Assembly: GCF_031453555.1 (NCBI RefSeq)
Contig: NZ_JAVIZM010000001.1
Coordinates: 4,409,001 to 4,473,000, forward strand
Source of the DNA: Bacillus sp. SLBN-46
GTDB lineage: Bacteria > Bacillota > Bacilli > Bacillales > Cytobacillaceae
Direction: 5' to 3'
Length of the DNA stretch: 64,000 nt
Below the pieces are notes generated by a model. That model ran no database searches. It saw only the letters and a list, made by a program, of their open reading frames with translations, and had not been told where the DNA came from. Shown piece after piece: positions 46,395-55,204 of the stretch (the stretch's first letter is position 1; each line of letters begins with the position of its first letter). The position numbers were made by a program, and so were the translations under genes.

Positions 46395-47160
46395 GAAATT
46401 AGTGCCCTTGAAATTATTGATGTTGGCCGAAGGTTCCCTGCCTTTTGACAGTGTCTCGCTGTTTTCTGCTAACTCTGTCTGAAGTTGCCTTGACTTTTGA
46501 CAGTGTTTCACTGTTTTTTGCCAACTCTGTCCAAAGTTGCCTTGACTTTTGACAGTGTCTCGCTGTTTTCTGCCTACTCTGTCCGAAGTTGCCTTACCTT
46601 CTGACAGAGTCTCGCTGTTTTCTGCCCACTCTGTCCGAAGTTGCCTTGCCTTTTGACAGTGTTTCTCTTTTTTCTGCCAACTCTGTCCGAAGTTGCCTTG
46701 CCTTTTGACAGTGTTTCACTGTTTTTTGCCAACTCTGTCCGAAGTTGCCTTGCCTTTTGACAGTGTCTCGCTGTTTTCTGCCAACTCTGTCCGAAGTTGC
46801 CTTGCCTTTTGACAGTGTTTCACTGTTTTTTGCCAACTCTGTCCAAAGTTGCCTTGCCTTTTGACAGTGTCTCGCTGTTTTCTGCCAACTCTGTCAGAAG
46901 TTGCCTTGCATTCTGACAGAGTCCCGCTGTTTTCTGCCAACTCTGTCCAAAGTTGCCTTGCCTTTTGACAGTGTCTCGCTGTTTTCTGCCAACACTGTCA
47001 GAAGTTGCCTTGCCTTCTAACAGAGGCTCGCTGTTTTCTGCCAACTCTGTCAGAAGTTGCCTTACCTTTTGACAGTGTCTCTCTTTTTTCCGCCAACTCT
47101 GTCCGAAGTTGCCTTCCCTTTGACAGTGTTTCACTGCTTTTAGCCAAAACAGTCAGTTTT
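46395..47160. repeat. Tandem array, 14 copies of a 52-nt hairpin unit (GACAG family)
   Basis: Units start at 46447 and every 52 nt to 47071, with the last at 47122 after one deleted base; a diverged partial copy begins about 46395. Consensus pieces are GACAGTGTCTCGCTGTTTTC, TGCCAACTCTGTCCGAAG and TTGCCTTGCCTTTT. Arms of the type CTTCTGACAGAGT and ACTCTGTCCGAAG can pair over 12-13 bp around a 17-nt loop. The array starts right after the stop of the Ca2+ antiporter gene. The minus strand lacks stops in all frames, but a 52-nt period changes frame every unit, so coding is unlikely. Confidence 0.92.
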
Positions 47161-47161
47161 G

Positions 47162-48220
47162 TTAGAGTAAATAAAACCCAATGCCCATGATGACATAGGC
47201 CGCTAGCAATGTTAATCCTTCAAACCAGTTCGATTCTCCGTCGTTGGAGATGACCACCATTAGAAGGACCGAAGAAACCATAGCGATTAGTTCCTGCCAA
47301 CTAAATAAAAGTGGCATGGTGGAATCAAAGAACAATGAGATCAAAACGAGGACCGGTAAAACAAACATAGCCACTTGCAGAGTGGAACCAATCGCAATTT
47401 CAACTGCAATGTCCATTTTATTTTTATAAGCCATAACAATCGCAGAGGCATGTTCTGCTGCATTCCCTACAATCGCTACGATAATAACCCCGATAAACAG
47501 TTCCGACCAGCCGAATGTATCGCCTACATATTCAAAGGTATGTACAAGATGTTCAGATATATATCCAACCGCAACTGTGGCAATCGCTAGGATAGCAATC
47601 GCTTTCCCTTTGCTCCATTCCGGCTCTTCTTCCTCATGTGCTGTATTTTCATTATTTGATTGATACACACCACGGTGCGTAACTAGTTTAAAGAATAAGG
47701 CAGCCAAATAGAGAAGAATCAAAATAACGGATATTCCAATACTTAATGAAAGTGTTTTTGTTTCATTCATGTTCATGGCGAAAACCTCAGGAATAACAAA
47801 AGCAATAATCACTGCAAACATTAAAAGACCAGAATTATGGCGGGCATCAAACACATTAAATTGCTGGCGTTTGAATTTTATGCCGCCAATAAAAAAGGAC
47901 AATCCTGCGACAAGTAGTAAATTCCCTAACACTGAACCAGTCAAGGAGGCTAGAACCACTCCAACTAGTCCCGCCTTCAAGGCGAATATCGAAATGATCA
48001 GCTCAACGGCATTTCCAAAGGTTGCATTTAACAAACCGCCGATTCGAGGTCCAGCCACGATAGCCAAACTTTCTGTTGCTCTTCCCATATAGCTTGCAAG
48101 AGCAATAATAGTTACACAGTACACAATAAATAAGACAATATATGACCAATGCATCAGCGTTCCTATAATGGATAGGGGAACACCAATGAATGTCATCAGC
48201 ATAAAGATTTTGTTCGTCAC
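47162..48220 (-). CDS. cax: Ca2+/H+ antiporter (CAX/ChaA, YfkE-like)
   Basis: This 352-aa membrane protein has about eleven helices and the two CaCA alpha-repeats, GGLLNATFGNAVELIISIFA and GNAAEHASAIVMAYKN, whose Glu residues bind the cation. A short acidic loop (NNENTAHEEEEPEW) lies mid-protein. It resembles B. subtilis YfkE, a Ca2+/H+ antiporter expressed in sporulation. The stop codon lies next to the 52-nt repeat array and no ordinary terminator was found, so the array may form the 3' end of the mRNA. Confidence 0.92.
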   Translation of the reverse strand: MTNKIFMLMTFIGVPLSIIGTLMHWSYIVLFIVYCVTIIALASYMGRATESLAIVAGPRIGGLLNATFGNAVELIISIFALKAGLVGVVLASLTGSVLGNLLLVAGLSFFIGGIKFKRQQFNVFDARHNSGLLMFAVIIAFVIPEVFAMNMNETKTLSLSIGISVILILLYLAALFFKLVTHRGVYQSNNENTAHEEEEPEWSKGKAIAILAIATVAVGYISEHLVHTFEYVGDTFGWSELFIGVIIVAIVGNAAEHASAIVMAYKNKMDIAVEIAIGSTLQVAMFVLPVLVLISLFFDSTMPLLFSWQELIAMVSSVLLMVVISNDGESNWFEGLTLLAAYVIMGIGFYLL

Positions 48221-48319
48221 TACATTCCCTCCGAATTCTTTTTCACCTATTATATATGTTTTTTCTATTTTCCCCTAAATTTTCCTTTAAAACATAAAAA
48301 AATTCAAATCCTTTTTCTC

Positions 48320-48348
48320 TTGCAAATATTGATTTTTCTCGTTACCAT
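48320..48348 (+). promoter_or_regulatory. Candidate SigA promoter of the MFS gene
   Basis: TTGCAA, 17 nt, TACCAT, about 50 nt before the ATG of the MFS transporter. Confidence 0.45.
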
Positions 48349-48399
48349 CATTTAGGAAGAATTTAAACTATTTGAAATTCGGAAAGTGGAGAAAGTCAC

Positions 48400-49578
48400 A
48401 TGAATAAAATGTATTTACGGTTTTGGATCTTGGTCAGTATTGTGGCCATTTCTGGTTTTTCCCAAGGGATGCTTTTGCCGCTAATTGCTGTTATTTTTGA
48501 AAAAAGTGGGGTTTCTCCTTCATTAAATGGGTTAAATGCTACAGCACTTTATATTGGAATCTTGCTAGTCTCTCCGTTTATGGAATGGCCCCTAAGAAAA
48601 TATGGGTATAAACCGGTTATTATTTTCGGTGGAGCACTTGTCTTTCTATCATTAGCCTTATTTCCTTTATGGAAGACCTTTTGGTTTTGGTTTGTATTAA
48701 GATTACTCATTGGTATAGGGGATCACTCCCTCCATTTCGCCACTCAAACCTGGATTACTTCGTTTTCACCACCGGAAAGACGGGGACGAAATATCTCTTT
48801 ATACGGCTTATTTTTTGGAATTGGATTTGCCACAGGGCCTTTGATGACACCGTTAGTTAATGTAAATGAAGCCTTGCCCTTTATTGCCTCTTCCATTTTA
48901 TGTCTGATTGGCTGGGGATTTGTCTTTCTTTTAAAAAATGAACTACCTGAACAAGAAGTGTCGATCAACTCTTTTCTAGGAACAATTAAGCAATTTAGAA
49001 AAGCCTTAAAGTATGGTTGGGTAGCCTTCTTACCTCCCTTTTCTTATGGATTTCTGGAATCATCATTAAATGGGAGTTTTCCTGTTTATGCTTTAAGAAT
49101 GGACATGGATGTTTCGAGTGTCTCAATCGTTTTATCTGCCTTTGCCATTGGAAGTATTATTACCCAGCTTCCGTTAGGGATGTTAAGTGATCAATACGGC
49201 CGGAGAAATATTTTAATGACTGTTCTTTTCCTTGGTTTCTTCAGTTTTACCGCTGCAAGCTTCATGGAGCATTCAGTTATCGGACTGTTTGTTACGTTTC
49301 TCATTTCAGGAATGGTTGTTGGATCGACCTTCTCTCTTGGAATAAGTTATATGACCGACTTGGTACCAAAAAAACTTTTACCTACAGGAAACTTATTATG
49401 CGGCATTTTCTTCAGTCTAGGCAGCTTAATGGGGCCCATCATCGGCGGCTTATTTATTAAGTACCTGCAAGATGTAAGTTTCTTTTACATTATTAGTACA
49501 ATGCTTTTAGTATTATCAGTCATCATCTTTTCTTTTGGCAAAAAATCGTATCTACTAGTTGAACAGCAAAATTCATAA
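48400..49578 (+). CDS. MFS transporter (YfkF-like)
   Basis: This 392-aa transporter has twelve predicted helices. The MFS motif-A-like loop is altered to MEWPLRKYGYKP in the first half and kept as GMLSDQYGRRNIL in the second. It resembles B. subtilis YfkF, a drug-efflux-type transporter next to yfkE, and here it is divergent from the yfkE-like gene. GGAG lies 8 nt before the ATG. The substrate is unknown. Confidence 0.87.
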   Translation: MNKMYLRFWILVSIVAISGFSQGMLLPLIAVIFEKSGVSPSLNGLNATALYIGILLVSPFMEWPLRKYGYKPVIIFGGALVFLSLALFPLWKTFWFWFVLRLLIGIGDHSLHFATQTWITSFSPPERRGRNISLYGLFFGIGFATGPLMTPLVNVNEALPFIASSILCLIGWGFVFLLKNELPEQEVSINSFLGTIKQFRKALKYGWVAFLPPFSYGFLESSLNGSFPVYALRMDMDVSSVSIVLSAFAIGSIITQLPLGMLSDQYGRRNILMTVLFLGFFSFTAASFMEHSVIGLFVTFLISGMVVGSTFSLGISYMTDLVPKKLLPTGNLLCGIFFSLGSLMGPIIGGLFIKYLQDVSFFYIISTMLLVLSVIIFSFGKKSYLLVEQQNS

Positions 49579-49651
49579 AGTTTTTATGAAGCAAGTTGAT
49601 ATTCAATGAATAGAATGTATGGTAAAATTAAAACAAATAGAAGAAAGAATT

Positions 49652-49688
49652 TCGCTGTCATCCTTTGATGACAGCTTTCGTGTTTTTT
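49652..49688 (+). terminator. Terminator of the MFS gene
   Basis: GCTGTCATC, loop CTTT, GATGACAGC, then TTTCGTGTTTTTT. Confidence 0.85.
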
Positions 49689-49777
49689 AGGGGTAATGAG
49701 TTTGATTCTACTTCTCAATTAGAATGCAAGAATGAATTGAAAATTACGCAAAGTAAAATGAATAGGGAGGGGAAAAC

Positions 49778-51694
49778 ATGAGTTCAGAAGCAAAGTCACT
49801 TAGCAAAGGAATTCAGGAACCGAGCTTTTTAGAAAAGATAAAACCACATGCAGAACTAATTGCCGCTGGTCTAAGTGGGGTATTAATTGCAGCTGGCTGG
49901 CTTCTTGATCAATACGGGCAAGGGGCCGATTCCATCGTAGCCTATCTGTTGGCATTTGTCATAGGCGGTTTCGCAAAAGCCAAAGAAGGAATCGAGGCAA
50001 CCTTTGAGGATAAAGAATTAAATGTAGAAATGCTAATGATTTTTGCTGCCGTTGGGTCAGCAATCATCGGCTATTGGACAGAAGGGGCCATCCTCATCTT
50101 TATTTTTGCAGTAAGTGGTGCCCTGGAGACCTACACCATGAATAAGAGCCATAAAGAAATTTCTTCTTTAATGGAGCTTCAGCCAGAAGAGGCGCTATTG
50201 ATATCAAAGGGCTATGAAAAACGAGTTCCTGTATCTGAGCTAGTTGTTGGCGATCACATTTTAATCAAGCCCGGAGAGCGTGTCCCTTCTGACGGAATGA
50301 TTATCAAAGGTCAAACCAATATTGATGAAGCGGCAATCACAGGTGAATCGATGCCCGTATCCAAGGGGGAACAAACAGAAGTTTTTGCCGGAACAGTAAA
50401 CATGACAGGCTCAATTACTGTTGAAGTAACAAAATCAAGTAATGATACTTTGTTTCAAAAAATAATACAGCTTGTTCAATCAGCCCAAAGTGAAAAATCT
50501 CCTTCACAGCTTTTTATTGAGCGATTTGAAGGTACCTATGTAAAGGTTGTTTTACTTGTAGTTCTAGCCATGTTTTTTATTCCGCATTTTTTACTAGGTT
50601 GGAGCTGGCATGAATCGTTCTATCGGGCCATGATTCTATTGGTTGTTGCTTCCCCTTGTGCATTGGTTGCATCTATTATGCCTGCTACCCTATCCGCTAT
50701 TTCTAACGGAGCCAAACACGGAATTTTAGTTAAAGGCGGTGTCCATCTTGAAAATCTAGGTCATTTAGGAGCGATCGCGTTTGATAAAACAGGAACACTT
50801 ACTAAAGGGAAACCAGAAGTAACAGAGGTCATCGTAAAAGAAGGATTAGATAGAGAAAATCTGATTTGGAAGGCTGCCTCCATCGAAAGCCACTCCAATC
50901 ATCCTTTGGCACAAGCGATCGTGAAATACGTGAAACCTAACATTAAGAAAGAACTGTTCCATCCAGACAGTCTTGAAGATATTCCTGGCTGGGGCGTGAA
51001 GGCAGAAATTAACGGTGAACAATGGAAGATTGGTAAGGCTTCTTTTGTCGGGAAAGAAGCGGTCGACAGGTTCTCAGGCGGAAAAGCTAAAGACCTTGCA
51101 AGCCAAGGAAATACACTTGTTTTTATTGAAATTAACGGTGAGCTTAGTGCGATGATTGCCTTAAAGGACGTTGTACGTGAAGAAACGAAGCTTGCAATTG
51201 ACCATCTAAAGAAACAAGGTGTCCGCACGGTCATGCTTACCGGTGACAGTGAAAAAACAGCTCAAGCGATTGCGGCTGAAAGTCATGTCGATGAAGTATT
51301 TGCAGAATGCCTCCCAGAGGAAAAAGTGGAACATCTTAAAAAGTTAAAAACGAAGTATACTACAGTAGCGATGGTTGGAGATGGTATCAATGATGCCCCT
51401 GCCCTAGCCATTGCCAATGTTGGTATTGCCATGGGAGAAGGTACGGATGTGGCCCTAGAAACAGCGGATATTGTGTTGATGAAAAGTGACCTGACACGAA
51501 TAGCCGAGGCCGTCAATCTTTCTCAGCGGATGAACAGAATTATTAAACAAAACGTTGTGTTCTCGATTTCTGTTATCATGCTCCTGATTTCATCTAACTT
51601 TTTCCAGATTCTTGATTTGCCATTTGGCGTCATCGGTCACGAAGGAAGTACCATACTTGTTATATTGAACAGCTTAAGATTGTTAAAATCTTAG
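49778..51694 (+). CDS. zosA: Heavy-metal P1B-type ATPase (ZosA-like)
   Basis: This 638-aa membrane ATPase lacks an N-terminal metal-binding domain. Motifs: TGES (about residue 189), SPC (282-284) in the metal-path helix, DKTGT with phosphorylated D326, HP in SHSNHPLAQ, and GDGINDAPALA. The SPC form and overall sequence match B. subtilis ZosA, which moves Zn2+ under PerR control. An inverted repeat ATTCTA/TAGAAT at about 49705-49725 could bind a metal- or redox-sensing regulator, but it is not a clear Per box. GGGAGGGG lies before the ATG. Confidence 0.87.
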   Translation: MSSEAKSLSKGIQEPSFLEKIKPHAELIAAGLSGVLIAAGWLLDQYGQGADSIVAYLLAFVIGGFAKAKEGIEATFEDKELNVEMLMIFAAVGSAIIGYWTEGAILIFIFAVSGALETYTMNKSHKEISSLMELQPEEALLISKGYEKRVPVSELVVGDHILIKPGERVPSDGMIIKGQTNIDEAAITGESMPVSKGEQTEVFAGTVNMTGSITVEVTKSSNDTLFQKIIQLVQSAQSEKSPSQLFIERFEGTYVKVVLLVVLAMFFIPHFLLGWSWHESFYRAMILLVVASPCALVASIMPATLSAISNGAKHGILVKGGVHLENLGHLGAIAFDKTGTLTKGKPEVTEVIVKEGLDRENLIWKAASIESHSNHPLAQAIVKYVKPNIKKELFHPDSLEDIPGWGVKAEINGEQWKIGKASFVGKEAVDRFSGGKAKDLASQGNTLVFIEINGELSAMIALKDVVREETKLAIDHLKKQGVRTVMLTGDSEKTAQAIAAESHVDEVFAECLPEEKVEHLKKLKTKYTTVAMVGDGINDAPALAIANVGIAMGEGTDVALETADIVLMKSDLTRIAEAVNLSQRMNRIIKQNVVFSISVIMLLISSNFFQILDLPFGVIGHEGSTILVILNSLRLLKS

Positions 51695-51702
51695 GCACAA
51701 AG

Positions 51703-51738
51703 GAAAAGGAGGTTGACTCAAGGTCAGCCTCCTTTCTT
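51703..51738. terminator. Bidirectional terminator between zosA and the 34-aa gene
   Basis: AAAGGAGGTTGACT and GGTCAGCCTCCTTT pair around CAA, with T-rich ends on both strands. It serves both converging genes. Confidence 0.85.
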
Positions 51739-51741
51739 TCA

Positions 51742-51846
51742 TTAGTGGTAGCCATTCGAACCATTGGCCGAGCCAGATGTTTTATTTCCTTTACTGCCCT
51801 TGCCTTTTTGCTTTGTGCCGCCATCTTTTTTCGTATGTTTGGTCAT
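51742..51846 (-). CDS. 34-aa basic, glycine/serine/lysine-rich protein
   Basis: This very short gene encodes MTKHTKKDGGTKQKGKGSKG followed by NKTSGSANGSNGYH. It has GGGAGGG 9 nt before the ATG and shares a terminator with zosA, so it is probably real. The low-complexity basic sequence recalls small spore proteins, but no family is recognised. Confidence 0.6.
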   Translation of the reverse strand: MTKHTKKDGGTKQKGKGSKGNKTSGSANGSNGYH

Positions 51847-51925
51847 CACTTTTACCCTCCCTTGCTTTGGGGTTGTCCTTCCATCATAGTTTGAACAGAA
51901 GAAGTAATTTCATGAAGGGAAAGTA

Positions 51926-52762
51926 TTAGCAATTTGTCTTATTTTTCTCACTGTAAAAAGCATTGATTTCCCCGCCCAGAATAATTATGAAAGCGGAGAT
52001 ATATAACCAAATCATTAACACAATAATGGCACCAATACTGCCATAAGTTAGAGAATAGTTAGTAATATTTCCAACATAAAAGGATAAGCCAATGGAAGAG
52101 ATGATCCAGCCAACAGTGGCAAAAGCTGCTCCAGGGAAAGCACTTCGACACTTTAGTTTTACATTGGGAGCAATCCAGTAAAGACCGGTGAAAATAAGGA
52201 ATAATATGATGGCGCTCACTAGCCAGCTCAAAGCGTTCCAAAGCTTAATAAATTCTGTAGTATAACCTAATTGAGAAAAAAGAAACAGGCCGATTTCTCT
52301 ACCAAATACAGGTATGATAAGGGCAAGAATAAATACAAAAATCATCCCGAAGGTTAAGAATATAGCCGTCCCCCTTGCTACGATAAAGGAACGGCTTTCC
52401 TTTACGTTATACGCTTTGTTAAACGCTCTCACAATCGCATTAATTCCATTCGATGCGGACCAAATAGTCCCGATAATCCCAAAGGATAAAAGTCCACCAT
52501 TACGATGGTTCATGATTTCATTCACATTTTTATCAATCAGATTGATAGCTTCTGCCGGTGCAAAGTCTCTGATCATCCCCAGCATATCTTCATGCGGATA
52601 AGGTATGTATGGCAATAGTGTAAATAGTACGATGAGGAGCGGAAACAAAGAAAGTAGTAAAAAATAGGCTAATTGCGCACTTAATCCAGGAAGATCGTCT
52701 TCTTCAATCCTGTGCCAAAGTAATCGTAGCAAAGATGAGCGTATATTCGCTGCTTTATCCAT
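51926..52762 (-). CDS. YihY/BrkB family membrane protein (YfkH-like)
   Basis: This 278-aa protein has six helices and the YihY signatures LSAQLAYFLLLSLFPLLIVL near residue 30 and WSASNGINAIVRAFNKAYN near 105. The family was once called ribonuclease BN; that activity is not attributed to it now. B. subtilis YfkH belongs to the SigB stress regulon, and a SigB-like promoter precedes the upstream gene here. The GGGAGGAAGG site precedes the ATG; 13 nt separate it from the YtxH gene. Confidence 0.87.
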   Translation of the reverse strand: MDKAANIRSSLLRLLWHRIEEDDLPGLSAQLAYFLLLSLFPLLIVLFTLLPYIPYPHEDMLGMIRDFAPAEAINLIDKNVNEIMNHRNGGLLSFGIIGTIWSASNGINAIVRAFNKAYNVKESRSFIVARGTAIFLTFGMIFVFILALIIPVFGREIGLFLFSQLGYTTEFIKLWNALSWLVSAIILFLIFTGLYWIAPNVKLKCRSAFPGAAFATVGWIISSIGLSFYVGNITNYSLTYGSIGAIIVLMIWLYISAFIIILGGEINAFYSEKNKTNC

Positions 52763-52775
52763 TTCCTTCCTCCCT

Positions 52776-53147
52776 CTATTTGTTAGTTATCTCTTCTCCT
52801 AGAACATCCTCTAATAAGTCATCTTCCTCGCTCTTAGAGAACGTCTCTTTCGTTTCTTTAATGATGTCCGTCACGTGAGGTGTTAGTTCACGTAACTCGT
52901 CCACTTTGTCCGTAATATAGGCAATATCCTCACTCACTTGTTCAAAGGTTTCCTTAAGCTTGGATGCCGTTCCCTTCACCTTATCGGCAATTTCACCTGG
53001 GTTTCTCGCAATATAGGATACCTTTCTAGACGTTTTTAGGACATTTTCCGTCATCGCCTGACGGGTTGGTTTATCTAATAAACTGATGGCTCCACCGGCG
53101 ATGGCACCGATCAGCATGCCTCTCCAAAATTGATTCTTCTTTGTCAT
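52776..53147 (-). CDS. YtxH-domain general stress protein
   Basis: This 123-aa protein starts with a membrane-anchoring glycine-rich helix (GMLIGAIAGGAISLLD) and continues as an amphipathic, charged helical rod (VKGTASKLKETFEQVSEDIA), the YtxH/general stress protein pattern. It is the first gene of a two-gene operon with the YihY protein, AAGGAG before the ATG, and a SigB-like promoter about 130 nt upstream. Confidence 0.8.
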   Translation of the reverse strand: MTKKNQFWRGMLIGAIAGGAISLLDKPTRQAMTENVLKTSRKVSYIARNPGEIADKVKGTASKLKETFEQVSEDIAYITDKVDELRELTPHVTDIIKETKETFSKSEEDDLLEDVLGEEITNK

Positions 53148-53265
53148 CTTAAACTCTCCTTAATCCTAGTTATTATCATTCATCTTTTTCAAAAAATAAT
53201 GCCAAAGATTCCCTACGTTTATTTTGCGTTATCTCTGTTTCCTATGCAAGTCTGCGTTCTACTTT

Positions 53266-53291
53266 ATACCCATTCTTTTACGAGATTAATC
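53266..53291 (-). promoter_or_regulatory. Candidate SigB promoter of the YtxH-YihY operon
   Basis: On the minus strand GATTAA, a 14-nt spacer and GGGTAT match the SigB consensus GTTTAA-N12-15-GGGTAT at 11 of 12 positions. It is placed to transcribe two genes of general-stress families. Confidence 0.6.
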
Positions 53292-53375
53292 GTGTGAATT
53301 TAAGAGAAGATTATATTGACAGATCATTTTTAACATGAAAAGATGAGATATATGAATTCGGAAAGGGTGACCGAA

Positions 53376-53600
53376 ATGAATCTATCAGAAAAATCGATTG
53401 AAAATGTGGAATATATGATTGAACAAATAAAAGAAAAACTTAGGGTATTAAACCTAGGGGCTATTAAACCCTCTCACTTTGATGAAGAAATGTACGAAGA
53501 ATTAAAAGAAATTTATGAAATGGTTCAAAAAAAGAACTCCTTCAGTCCTAATGAAATGCAGGCGTTAGTAGAAGAATTAGGAAGTCTGCGAAAAAAATAA
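53376..53600 (+). CDS. DUF1128 family protein (YfkK-like)
   Basis: This 74-aa helical, acidic protein ([20 protein letters not shown], ending [10 protein letters not shown]) matches DUF1128 and B. subtilis YfkK; function unknown. The ATG at 53376 has AAAGG 9 nt upstream; the open frame begins eleven codons earlier without a site. A TTGACA box lies at 53315, but its -10 is weak. Confidence 0.82.
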   Translation: MNLSEKSIENVEYMIEQIKEKLRVLNLGAIKPSHFDEEMYEELKEIYEMVQKKNSFSPNEMQALVEELGSLRKK

Positions 53601-53605
53601 TAAAT

Positions 53606-53640
53606 AGAGGTTGACTCCTTGGAGTCAACCTCATTTATTT
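53606..53640. terminator. Bidirectional terminator between DUF1128 and map genes
   Basis: GAGGTTGACTC, loop CTTG, GAGTCAACCTC, then ATTTATTTTT; it overlaps the last codons of the converging map gene. Confidence 0.85.
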
Positions 53641-54384
53641 TTGCTCTGTTAAGATGATAGGGCCTTCCTTCGTAACGGCAAGTGTGTGCTCATATTGTGC
53701 GGAAAATTTCCCATCTACAGTTCTAGCGGTCCAGCCATTTGTATCCATCTTAGTTTGATATTGACCGATATTTACCATCGGCTCAATCGTAAAGACCATT
53801 CCCTCTTTAATTCTTGCCCCTTTTCCTGGCAACCCATAATGAGGAACATCTGGTTTCTCATGAATCACAGCCCCAATGCCGTGCCCAATAAAGTCTCTAA
53901 CAACCGATAAACCTTCACTTTCCACATAGGTTTGGATCGCATGACCAATATCACCGATTCGATTGCCTACAACCGCTTGCTCAATACCTTTATACAATGC
54001 TTCCTTTGTCACTTTTAATAAATGCTCTGTTTCTTTAGAAATATTTCCTACCGCATAAGACCATGCAGAATCTGCTAAGGCACCATTATAATTGACTACC
54101 ATATCAATTGTAACAATATCCCCTTCTTTTAATGGCTCTTTTCTTGGAAAGCCATGGCATATTTCATCATTGATACTTGCGCATGTTGCATATTCATAGC
54201 CTTTATATCCCTTTTGCTCGGGTGTCGCCTTGTGTTCGCTTAAGAATTTATTGACAAACTGGTCAATTTCCCAAGTAGTTACACCTGGCTTAATTAATTT
54301 AGCAATTTCCTTATGACAGGCCGCAAGGATTTCTCCAGCCTTTTTCATCGCTTCAATTTCACGTTGTGATTTCAGGACAATCAT
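53635..54384 (-). CDS. map: Methionine aminopeptidase type I (YflG/MapB-like)
   Basis: This 249-aa metalloprotease removes the initiator Met from nascent proteins. The pita-bread fold ligands are visible: Asp in VTIDMVVNYNG and ADSAWSYAVG, His in FIGHGIGAVIHEKP and Glu in FTIEPMVN and AQYEHTLAVT. At 249 aa and in this location it corresponds to B. subtilis YflG (MapB), the second Met aminopeptidase besides the ribosomal-operon Map. Confidence 0.92.
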   Translation of the reverse strand: MIVLKSQREIEAMKKAGEILAACHKEIAKLIKPGVTTWEIDQFVNKFLSEHKATPEQKGYKGYEYATCASINDEICHGFPRKEPLKEGDIVTIDMVVNYNGALADSAWSYAVGNISKETEHLLKVTKEALYKGIEQAVVGNRIGDIGHAIQTYVESEGLSVVRDFIGHGIGAVIHEKPDVPHYGLPGKGARIKEGMVFTIEPMVNIGQYQTKMDTNGWTARTVDGKFSAQYEHTLAVTKEGPIILTEQK

Positions 54385-54644
54385 TCTTTTCCCTGCCTTT
54401 TTGGATATTTTTATGTATAGTATGCTTTACGGTTCGCATTAAACTATATTCTCTTTTGGAAACACTATTAATAGTAACTCGAATCTGCCAATTTTTCAAA
54501 AGAACTTGTTATTAATGGGCTTTTTTGGGTAATCATTTTATTATATTCACTATTTTGTCATATTCCTTCGTTCTTAATATGGTACTTTTTCATTCTTTTT
54601 GGTAGAATTAACGTATAAATATGTTTAATAGGTGTGTGAATGGA

Positions 54645-54977
54645 ATGATTGGAGACCGCGTAAAAAAATTTCGCTTAGAAAAGAGGATGTCTCTTTCCGA
54701 ACTGGCAGAGCAAGCTGGCGTCGCTAAGTCTTATTTAAGCTCTCTTGAGAGAAACCTGCAAAAAAATCCATCTATACAATTTCTTGAGAAAATTGCAGGG
54801 GTTTTAAATCTACCAGTTGAACATTTAATCCATGAACAAGTTAATAAAGATGAGTTAGACAGTGAATGGATGAACTTAGTTAAAGAAGCAATGGGATCTG
54901 GTGTTTCAAAAGAACAATTTCGTGACTTCCTGGAATTTAATAAGTGGAGAATAAATCAAAATAGTAGCAACGAATAA
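54645..54977 (+). CDS. sinR: SinR-type biofilm master repressor
   Basis: This 110-aa DNA-binding protein has the Xre helix-turn-helix (MSLSELAEQAGVAKSYLSSL, then ERNLQKNPSIQFLEKI) and the C-terminal SinR/SinI dimerisation segment DSEWMNLVKEAMGSGVSKEQ followed by FRDFLEFNKWR, both very close to B. subtilis SinR. SinR represses matrix genes and is released by SinI. The ATG at 54645 begins MIGDRVKKF as in SinR; AGGTG lies about 8 nt upstream. In B. subtilis sinI precedes sinR in one operon; here a sinI-like gene converges from the other side. TTGTCA-N17-TATGGT about 90 nt upstream is a possible promoter. Confidence 0.93.
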   Translation: MIGDRVKKFRLEKRMSLSELAEQAGVAKSYLSSLERNLQKNPSIQFLEKIAGVLNLPVEHLIHEQVNKDELDSEWMNLVKEAMGSGVSKEQFRDFLEFNKWRINQNSSNE

Positions 54978-54995
54978 TTTTTTTCCATAAAGAAG

Positions 54996-55038
54996 AAAAG
55001 CATTCTACAAAGAAACATCTTCTGTAGAATGCTTTTTT
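54996..55038. terminator. Shared terminator between sinR and sinI
   Basis: AAAAGCATTCTACA and TGTAGAATGCTTTT enclose a 13-nt loop, with T-runs on both strands. Confidence 0.85.
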
Positions 55039-55051
55039 AATATGTACCAAG

Positions 55052-55183
55052 TTAGTTCTTTTGACCATCTTGGAGAAGGAATTCACGAACATCTGTAATA
55101 GATAAGCCAAGTTCCTTTGCTTCTAATATGAGCGCCATCCATTCCTGATCAATTACATCCACGTCTTTCTCTGCAATTATCAT
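55052..55183 (-). CDS. sinI: SinI-like antirepressor, 43 aa
   Basis: The short protein contains VIDQEWMALILEAKELGLSI followed by TDVREFLLQDGQKN, the SinI dimerisation helices that bind SinR (B. subtilis SinI: LDQEWVELMVEAKEANIS). It lacks the C-terminal extension of B. subtilis SinI. GGGGGAG lies 6 nt before the ATG. The gene converges on sinR and is preceded by a cyclic-di-GMP-I riboswitch, so its expression should answer to c-di-GMP. No Spo0A-box search could be done reliably by eye. Confidence 0.88.
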   Translation of the reverse strand: MIIAEKDVDVIDQEWMALILEAKELGLSITDVREFLLQDGQKN

Positions 55184-55204
55184 TTTTCTCCCCCTAAAAT
55201 ACAC

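Noticed and set aside
46594..47134. Overlapping minus-strand frames of 74-104 codons with repetitive protein
   Set aside because: They arise because the repeat unit lacks stops in all three frames; the 52-nt period shifts frame each unit, and there is no ribosome site.
46395..47160. Possible CRISPR array
   Set aside because: The whole 52-nt unit is conserved from copy to copy, so there are no unique spacers, and no cas genes are near.
49700..49730. Per box before the ZosA-like gene
   Set aside because: The inverted repeat ATTCTA/TAGAAT has the wrong spacing for the TTATAATNATTATAA consensus.
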